A DNA stretch of 64,000 bases from Tomocerus qinae (lineage: Eukaryota > Arthropoda > Collembola > Entomobryomorpha > Tomoceridae): NCBI GenBank assembly GCA_020055645.1, contig CM034548.1, positions 8,742,001-8,806,000 on the forward strand. The letters run 5' to 3'. Shown here piece by piece: positions 52,659 to 64,000 of this stretch. Position 1 is the stretch's first letter. Each line of letters starts with the position of its first letter. Below the pieces are notes generated by a model. That model made no database searches and was not told the DNA's origin. It was given only the letters and a program-made list of their open reading frames with translations. Position numbers and translations under genes: made by a program.

Positions 52659-54214
52659 ATGTCGACATTTGAGGAAAGTCGGTTGAGGGCCCTAGAAGAG
52701 GAGAAAACTCCGAAATAAAAAGATTAGAGTCCCAGGCTCCGACGCAAATCCAATTTAACTCCTCTACTGGCGATGGTTGGGAAAATGTGACAATCCGGAC
52801 CTCCATTGAAAATTCGGTAGAATCTGTCAAACCCGGCGGACTATTTGAAGTTGTTTATATAATAGACACAAGCGGAGAACTTCGGGAATACAAAAAATAT
52901 AGACAAATGCAGATTGGAGCTACTAAAGTCGACAACAACGACATAAAATATGTTTCTTGCTAGGGAAGAATGATAAATCGCTGGGAGATTTTAGAGGAAA
53001 GGTGGCGTACCTAAGACAAGTGTACGACCATAGACAGTTTGACGCAAAGGTTGAAGTCAAACGTCTCAACACTCTCGAATCACCTTTCCTACAATGTCTG
53101 AATATCGAACCTAATGGTGATTATGGGACACATTGTTCGAATGAGACTTGTAATGCGTCTCAGGTGAGAAAATATGAAACACGTGAAAATTTTATTTTAA
53201 TCGAAGTAGGAATTATTCTAATTACAATGTTGAATAAAGTATTAAATGACTTGGTTTTCAATCTAATAGACGAGAATGAGAATTGACGTACTCATAGATA
53301 ATATTCCAATGAATTCGTTATCCCTGTTAAATGTATTGCATTCGCGGACCGTGCGCACAGATTCACCCGGACCCGGATTCATCGAGTGTTGCTCTAAGCC
53401 CGGCAAAGAACAAGTTGATTATCTTGGGCAATCGAAAGTTATTGAAATCGATCAACAGATTTCAAAATTTGATGTTTTCGCGACGTAAGTATGAACATCA
53501 TTCGACTTGGTGCTGCATCGTTACCGATATCAAAGAAAGACGAGTAAGGTTATGCAAGTCAATACATATAATATTGTCAAATTTTGAGATGTGATAATCT
53601 CCTTTCTTTTATTATTTTTCATATAGATTCTCTTATTATTTCTTATTCATTCATCTCTTTTTATTAAATTATTCTCAAGCTCCGTGGAGTTGGGCTAGAA
53701 TTCGGCAATAAAAAGGGCCATATTTAAAACTTTGAACCTTTTATCTTTAGACGAATTTGACTGCCTATTCCTTGGCTTTGAAGATACGGAGATGCGCACT
53801 AGCTGAACTCCTACAAACGGTAACCACCACTACCTTATCGAGTACCGATCGGATCCCAGCTAGCTTAGCTAGCTCAGGACTAAATCGCATGGTTTAGCTG
53901 TACATTCCGATAATCACATTATCAAATCACTACCAATCCAGATAAAATTATAACACACTGGTCAAAAAGTATATTTATGGCAATAATTTAGCAAAAAATG
54001 CTGTAACTTATTGCAATTGTTTAATAAAAGTGATTTTACAGAGGTGGTCGACCTAAAATTCGAATTTCAAGATGACCAAGTCAAAATGCTGGCGCTCACA
54101 GGGTCCTATCAAAAGGTTTGGGATTTTATCCTATTTGTAAAACAGACGAGAGCAAAAAGCCGTTTAGCCCTTCACCTATTTGATGCACTACATTACCCAT
54201 TCACCCCAATGTAA
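52659..54214 (+). pseudogene. Unrecognised gene relic, broken, with exon-like segments
   Basis: Three stretches have coding character and splice-like borders. The first (52,659-53,163) starts at ATG, includes FEVVYIIDTSGELREYKKYR and FRGKVAYLRQVYDHRQFDA, and ends at a CAG/GTGAGA donor. The second (53,361-53,484) includes SSSVALSPAKNKLIILGNRK. The third (54,042-54,214) includes VVDLKFEFQDDQVKMLALTG and ends with a stop overlapping AATAAA. The first segment is not open in a single frame, so the locus looks broken, with about two breaks. I do not recognise the family. It could be a decayed host gene or an old integrated virus-like fragment. No database-type evidence is available here to decide. 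Confidence 0.5.
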
Positions 54215-54219
54215 ATAAA
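54214..54219 (+). terminator. AATAAA poly(A) signal after the gene relic
   Basis: The hexamer overlaps the stop codon of the last coding-like segment (54,042-54,214), which supports the idea that this was once a transcribed gene on the plus strand. Confidence 0.45.
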
Positions 54220-54361
54220 GTAAAAATGGTAAACAGGTCTGCTTTTCAAAAATATCTCAGTAATGTCATCACACTTTGTTTATGTACATATGAAATTATT
54301 GAGTAAGCCCATTCATTTTATCCAATGACTTGTATCAAACCTATTTTAATTCGAAGATTGG

Positions 54362-54604
54362 ATTGGGCCAATAGCAATGCAATCGGATTGTCTTTCAATT
54401 GTTAAGTTTCTTATAAGGCTAATATGTTTCCAAAGAAGGTGTAATTTTAGGCGGGGATATGTTTCCAGTGCAATGGTGCAGCATATATCAAGTGAGCTAT
54501 ATCTGTGTAGACGCTGCACCACCCCACTTAAAACAGATATAAGACTTAAGATAAGAAACTCAACAAGTGAAAGTCAATCCGATTGCATAGCTATTGTTCC
54601 CAAT
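54362..54604. repeat. Inverted repeat with 46-bp arms (42/46 matches)
   Basis: The arm at 54,369-54,414 (contains GCAATCGGATTG and AAGTTTCTTAT) is complementary to 54,551-54,596 at 42 of 46 positions. Shorter matching ends (ATTGGG and CCCAAT) lie just outside. A further GGTGCAGC/GCTGCACC pair lies in the loop. It could be a MITE or a hairpin-forming transcript. Confidence 0.85.
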
Positions 54605-55092
54605 TTAGTACTAACCTTTTCTATCAGATAAATATCCCACTATTTTTTAGTAGTTTTTGTCCTATTCCAATAAAAATCATCACAAATGATGCTTTCATTT
54701 TGTAAATATTCAGGAAAGAAGTAAAACAATAGTGATAGGACACTGAATGTGTGAATGTCAATACCATATTTGTCATTTGCGACAATCAGATAAAGGACTG
54801 AAAAAATACCCTTAAAATATTCAATAAGATTGAACCATCATAATTGTTTTACATTTTTTTCTGGCCCCCATGATAAAGCATCGAAGGAAAATGAATGGAT
54901 GTCACCCCAGTTAAAGCTCCTTTGGTAAAAGATATTCCGGAAGACCAAAGGTGTACGTCGTACATCCAATTATGAGTAGAAAAACAACTGGCAGAACCCG
55001 GGAATTTTATCAATAATACCAATAGCCAATAACACAATGGTGTCGTTTAACATCTAATGAGGGGTCTCACTTTTTTAGGTTTTAATTACCCA

Positions 55093-55379
55093 ATGAGAGT
55101 GGAGAAGAAAGGAGAGGCCGTTCCACCTTCAGGATTTGAAAGTAATTGGTCGAGACCATAGTAGTGTCTGGAGTGCCGACTAGATTAAGGGAGATGTTTT
55201 TGGTTGAAATTCGACAACTGACGGGTGTTAGCAGCGATAAAATTTTTCATGGACCCGATGTCTCACGAGTAATCATTCATTTCAAGTCCAAGATCTCTGC
55301 AGCATTAGGACTTCAAAAATTACAGCAAAGATGGCGCAAGGTTCAAGCAAGAGCCTTTGTTCCAAAGATGCACCAATGA
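55093..55379 (+). pseudogene. Broken coding fragment, unrecognised, ends in a stop
   Basis: An ATG-initiated stretch (MRVEKKGEAVPPSG) is followed by a longer open stretch with regular hydrophobic spacing: VETIVVSGVPTRLREMF, then DVSRVIIHFKSKISAALGLQ, and a basic tail ending in a stop at 55,379. The alternation resembles a small RRM-like alpha/beta fold, but that is only an impression. The two stretches are not in one frame, so at least one break is present. It may belong with the relic at 52,659-54,214. Confidence 0.4.
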
Positions 55380-55513
55380 AATAGCACAGAACGATCAACT
55401 GTGACTGGTAGCGAATTAATGGGTCATTTTCAAAAATTATATTTAAACTTATAAATGGTTGTAAAACATTTATCTTATGTCGCAGCCAGAAAAAAATTGG
55501 GAAAAATGGAATT

Positions 55514-56084
55514 CTTATGGCACACAGGAATTTTGTATGGTAAGAAATTTTTGTAAACAGTCTTTTTTAGTATGGTGTGTTATAGAAAACCGTATGAAAC
55601 TTTCTGGTAGTTAAGGGAGTAATGTATGGTACTAATAAGATAGCACTGAAAAAGTCGCCAAGTTAAAAGGTGACAAAGAGGTTATATCAGATACAACTAA
55701 AGCCATACCTCTCGGACAGCGAATAAAAAAGAAGCCGACACGAGCTCTAAGACGACAATAACTTTACCTTAACTTCAGTGACTTATCATTATCAACTGTT
55801 TCATTTACTTGATTATTGAATTGACATTGACTAATGTTACTTGTGTATCTAATTTGCTTTTCTTAATTTTCTAATGCATACAAATAAAAATTATGTACTT
55901 GCAATGACGAACTATTTACATTTTCTATGTCACGTCCACCATTCTTTGTCTCACAATCCTCATAGTACCATACATTATTCCTTTAACTACCAGAAAAATT
56001 CACACGGTTTTCTATAACACACCATACAAAGTACGACTGTTTACTAAAACTTCTTGCCATACAAAATTCCTGCGTGTGTCATAA
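55514..56084. repeat. Long inverted repeat, arms ~122 bp, 327-bp spacer
   Basis: The arm at 55,514-55,635 (with GGAATTTTGTATGG, GTATGGTGTGTTATAGAAAA and TAATGTATGGTACTA) is mirrored at 55,963-56,084 with scattered mismatches and a few small indels. Similarity fades outwards. This is the shape of a foldback element or MITE. No terminal motif or target duplication was identified. Confidence 0.88.
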
Positions 56085-56403
56085 ACTTTAATTCGCAACC
56101 AAAAAATTGTCCAAGTTTTGACCAATGTTTTAGTACCCTTTTACATGTATTTCCCAATAAAATCAGGCTCAGAATTTTATTCTGGGCTTTACAGACTTAA
56201 TTCGCTAAAAACTTCATCGGCCGCTCTGTGGATATACAGGTCAAGGTTGGTTAGGGATAGAATTAAACTTTATGTATGCGATTTTAGTTTAAATATAACT
56301 GTCTCCGAGTTACCAGAGGGTGTTCTATAATCTTCTATTAATTACCCATGCTCAAAATATTCATGCTCCTACACTACATTTTAGTCTATATTGTTTGTAA
56401 AAC

Positions 56404-56449
56404 AATTTTATTGAATTGTATACATGCATGTATACAATTCAATAAAATT
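56404..56449. repeat. 46-bp perfect palindrome
   Basis: Two 23-bp arms meet with no spacer at the centre ACATGCATGT, and every base pairs. The outer part carries AATAAA on both strands. It can in principle extrude a cruciform, or act as a bidirectional poly(A) signal region. Confidence 0.97.
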
Positions 56450-58434
56450 ATCCCTAAAACTAGCTGCTTTGTTGTCTCACTCAGAAATCACACATTTCAC
56501 GCTTTTCTGTCTCACCGACGCAATCTTAATTTAATTATTCATTCTTAATGTTAGCGACAATTTTCATTCGCATGAATAATATATTACGATAGATATGTAG
56601 AATTTGGTTGAATATCAAATCCTCGGTGTCCACATTAATTGTATAATGATTTTCAGGCAAGTCATTTCATTCCGAATTCGCTGGAACTTGGTGACATTTT
56701 GCAAACATGGTGGTAAACGTTTGGTACATACAATATTGCACATTAATTGCATGTGAGAACTTTCATTTTTATTCTTTATTGACCAATGAGTACTACATTA
56801 CTGTTGGCATGGAAGAAATAATATTTGTAGCCTGTTTAGACAACTTAAAAGTGGTTGGAAATACTTGTAATTGTATGTATATTAAATGAAAGAATTCTGT
56901 TATATGGTAATCCATTTTAAATACCATTAATCATCACCGTTTCATTCTACTGCAACATTCTTATAAATAGGCTATATGGCTCTACCGTCTGAATTATCCA
57001 AAAAGGGAGACAATTTTCAATTCAAAACGGAAATGAATCTCGCTTCTCATTAGTGGATGCGTTTTTGAAATTGACCAATGAGAACATAATGAAACAAATC
57101 TCTCCGAAATGACTGTCCATTTTGATTCATTTGAAAAGAGAGCAGGATAATGGTTATAAGATTTTAGATTTTGAATTTCATTGCAACTAAAAGTTAATAG
57201 TCGATTATGGAGTGGACCTCAACGCTGCAACTTAAAAGTTTAGTACAAGTCTTTGCAGAAAAGGAAAAGGAAATATATCTTCATAGACATATTTAACAAA
57301 TTGTAATAAAGACCAAATTCAGATACCAACATTCATTTGCACTGCCAAAGTACAATTCTTATTTTATCTGATAAGCTGATTGCTCTGACAATAGTATTCA
57401 ATTAATATAGGATGGAAATATGCAGGTTTAATTACCTTTAATTGATAGGCGAGGAATACAAATAAACGAAATCCTATATGGTCTGACTGATGCATGGGTC
57501 GGAGTTTTTGGAACCTGTTCACTGAATTTTAATTTTTTGCATTAATTTAACATGTTTTGCATTAATTTAACAAATGGCTAATTAATGACCTGTCAAAATG
57601 ATGGATAACATCAACATTAGCCATTGTGCAGTTGAATTTTGCTTAAACTATGTAATTGCATATAACTGACTGAATATACCTATATAACTGCCCTACCCTT
57701 GCCAATTTCCTACTTCTTTCACACTTGATAATCTTTGAATATGCTAGTTCATGTCATTGCATAGGAAAATCCCCTTGGGACAGCTATCTGTTGTTAAGCG
57801 TTTTCCGACCGCATTTGCAACTATAAAAATACGTTTTCTGACACATATATTTTTTATTTTTTCGACCATAAAATTTTCCCAAATAATGGCTTAAAAAATA
57901 GTGACATTATTTTTATTACTTCAACTGTTTTATTGTTCTTGGAATAGAGTAAGTATATTTGTCCATATTCCCACTAAATGGCTTGGCTTATACCTACCTA
58001 TTATGATGTTTAGAAATATATACTCCAAATGATAAGGAAAATACATGATACTGAAGAAAACGATTAATGACATACTGCTTCAATATTATAATCATATAAA
58101 ATCAAACTGATTTATATTGTTAAGTATTTCTATTTACAACATTTACACAAGTTCGTATCAAATTACAACCAGCAAAATTGAAAGAATAAGATGCAATATA
58201 AAATTGCATGGCACTATATATGCACTATGTATGGCATTTAGGGAAAACATATAATACTATAATATGTGAATAATAACGTACAAGACGATGAGATTATAGT
58301 GCAACTCTTTCAACCCACACACAGGATGGAAAACCGTAATTCTTCCCTCAATGTTTGAAAATTTGTATTTTGTTGTCAGTCTTTGTATCTTTTAGTGTAA
58401 TAATCCATGCTTTTCAAAATAATTCTCCTAATTA
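56450..58434. other. Intergenic AT-rich region
   Basis: No gene recognised. A short direct duplication of TTTTGCATTAATTTAACA occurs at about 57,535-57,572. Confidence 0.55.
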
Positions 58435-58571
58435 CAGGGCCGCAGCCAAGAGGGACAGGGGGCCGCCCCCCCCCCCGAAATCGAAGAAAAGAAAGGAAGT
58501 TTTGCCTTAAAACTTAAAACTTTTTCATTTTTCAATTATTATTTATCTGCCCCCCCCAGTCTGCGGCCCTG
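58435..58571. mobile_element. hAT-like MITE (137 bp) with target site duplication
   Basis: Terminal inverted repeats CAGGGCCGCAG and CTGCGGCCCTG bound a GC-rich short element with C-runs near both ends. The flanking octamers CCTAATTA and CCTAACTA match at 7 of 8 positions. An 8-bp target duplication and CAGGG-type ends are hallmarks of the hAT superfamily. There is no room for a transposase, so it is non-autonomous. Confidence 0.9.
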
Positions 58572-60060
58572 CCTAACTAATTAACTTTCTTTTACACATA
58601 CTGCATTGTTGATAGGTAGCCATTGTCATTACTCATCTAATTGTTGTATCGTGTTAATAGTTTTAATATATTATGATATTGCATTGTCCCATTCTGCATT
58701 TTTAATAATCTTGTCATTAAATAGCATGAGATAACGATAATATTATAACATAATATGTATATAGTGGAAAGGGGTTGACAAATTCACAACGATATATGCA
58801 TTATGATATGTACGTTTATCTCACATAGTGTTTCATGGGCTGAGATAACAACTGGTAAGAAAAATAAGTAAGTAAGTTGATAGGAAATATTACATTGTAT
58901 AGTTTAGCAGGAAAAGCATCTAATAATGTAGAGTTTTTGCTTTATGAGAAGCGGTATTGTAAACTATAATTGTAAACTATATACCACGCATTCACAAGCA
59001 TTCGTGATTTGTAAATGAGACTGACTATCTTTTGACTTGAATATTTGTATCCAATGCTATGACACATTTAAATCCCAGGAACAGAATATTTACAGAGAAT
59101 AGAAAATTCAAAGCATTGCAAATTAGGAGATTCCTAATTCTATTATTAAAAGCATAGTTTTATTCGAATATGCTCGCATTACTGCGATTCACAAATTCTA
59201 GCAAAACTGTAGTGAAATAGCCATAAGGACACAGATGCACCACACCGTGTCAATAAATAGTGAATGCTGTACAAGTAACATTAATAGGGCTTCTTGCGAA
59301 CAAGTGAAAAGTTCACTTCGCTATACATCAACAATAAATGCAAGTAGAAAAGTATTTTTCTGGATATACCAAAAGACTCTTTAGAGTCAGAACCAGAGCA
59401 GCACATACAAATGTAAAAATTGTGATACTCTGCCTGGTACTGTTTCACATTCCATATTGGGTAATTGGATCGTAGCAGATTTTGTGTTGGTCACCAAATC
59501 GTCATTGCCATTTGCTATTGCCTAGTTTAGTTCGCAAAGTTTACATTGCACCTCTCAACTCTCATCTCATACCTCTAAATCTCCAATTCTCAATTTGACA
59601 TTTGACTCCCACCATCACTTTCCATAAAGCTACAGCTTAGCATTAGCGGAGTTACCATACCAGAACAGAACATGCTAGACTAGACTATGTTCGACTACGG
59701 ATATCAGAGATTCTTTTTCATGAAGTTGTAGATTGGGATTAAAGTGAAGAGTACGGATATGAATTTCATGTCATAAAAATAATTAAAAACAGTGCAGGGT
59801 AAAACTTTAGGAATTTTCTTTAACTTATATTGTTAACTACCTGTACATTTACACCTCAATTTTAATCATTTTATCCAATGAATGTGTCAAGTTTCAAACT
59901 TTTTACACCTGAAAACACAGATAGAACTAACCATAACTCACAGATATACAAAACTAAGTTGGATGCTGTCAATAAACTCCAATAAAAAGATACTACATTT
60001 TTATTCTTCGAAACGAAGCCTATAGTATGTATGTTAATGGGAGAGTGTGACATATACTAT
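58572..60060. other. Intergenic AT-rich region
   Basis: Nothing recognisable beyond AT-rich DNA with short chance open frames. Confidence 0.55.
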
Positions 60061-60440
60061 TGAGTAGCATAGACACACATACCGCTCAAGGCTCGAGGAC
60101 TTACTTGTAGTGACTCCCTGAACAGTTTGACTGTTTGGAGAAGCCATTCATTCACCCTGCAGACACAAAATGCCAACAAAGACGACTAAGGCAACTCCGG
60201 TAACTCTTCCACTGGGATGAGGTACCTACTCAGGTGTTTGAATCTCAACTCTACTAAAGCAGTGCATTCAGCTGCATGATGGACCGACGTCTCAACGCAT
60301 TCATGACACAAAGGACAGAGCGGAGACGAAAGATCTTTCGTGTTATAGTGCTAACTACTGAGTTGTGAGTAGAAGGCGTAAAAAGTCCGAAATCTTAAGC
60401 GTCAGAAATTTTAAATTGGACCCGGGGAATGTGGGAGTGA
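60061..60440. other. GC-richer unassigned block with a 16-bp palindrome
   Basis: Base composition rises against the surroundings. ACGAAAGATCTTTCGT at 60,326-60,341 is a perfect palindrome. No open frame or RNA gene is evident. It may be a repeat fragment or a conserved regulatory block. Confidence 0.35.

Positions 60441-64000
<3,560 letters not shown>

Overview
The window is animal nuclear DNA. It holds two spliced genes with GT-AG introns, AT-rich intergenic sequence, small DNA-transposon-like elements and a very large tandem satellite. The best clue to the lineage is the Hsp110-type chaperone at the right end. Its segments [15 protein letters not shown] and FTDAERR read closest, from memory, to arthropod Hsc70Cb. 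An arthropod is therefore the best guess, but this is inference and not proof.

1-37,590: one uninterrupted satellite array, all in one orientation, of about 335 monomers of about 112 bp. Each monomer has a conserved half of about 51 bp and a variable half of about 61 bp that falls into a few classes. Monomers are organised at several nested scales: 224-bp dimers, blocks of about 0.9, 1.1, 1.23 and 2.9 kb, and a super-unit of about 16-17 kb present twice. The left edge lies outside the window. The right edge (36.3-37.6 kb) is visibly more diverged and truncated. The many short open frames across the array are by-products of the repeat.

37.6-41 kb: AT-rich, gene-free sequence with two small minisatellites.

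40,975-47,655 (minus): a 14-exon gene that I could follow from ATG to stop with every exon phase matching. The predicted product is 764 residues: a tyrosine-motif-rich, acidic N-terminal tail, a PH domain, and a complete actin-fold domain. I do not recognise this PH plus actin combination as one of the standard Arp classes, and it is the most interesting protein in the window. Its intron 6 carries a small inverted-repeat element, a GC-richer stray fragment and an exon-like open frame.

47.7-62 kb: mostly intergenic. It contains an (AT)n microsatellite, a striking cluster of inverted repeats between 52 and 56.5 kb (including a 46-bp perfect palindrome), two broken and unrecognised coding fragments, and a short hAT-like MITE with a visible 8-bp target duplication.

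62,191-64,000 (plus): the first five coding exons (325 codons, most of the nucleotide-binding domain) of an HSPA4/Hsp110-family chaperone, running off the right edge.

The two recognisable genes have no evident functional link. The main biological story is a satellite block with higher-order structure, possibly centromeric or pericentromeric, lying about 3.4 kb from an apparently intact gene.
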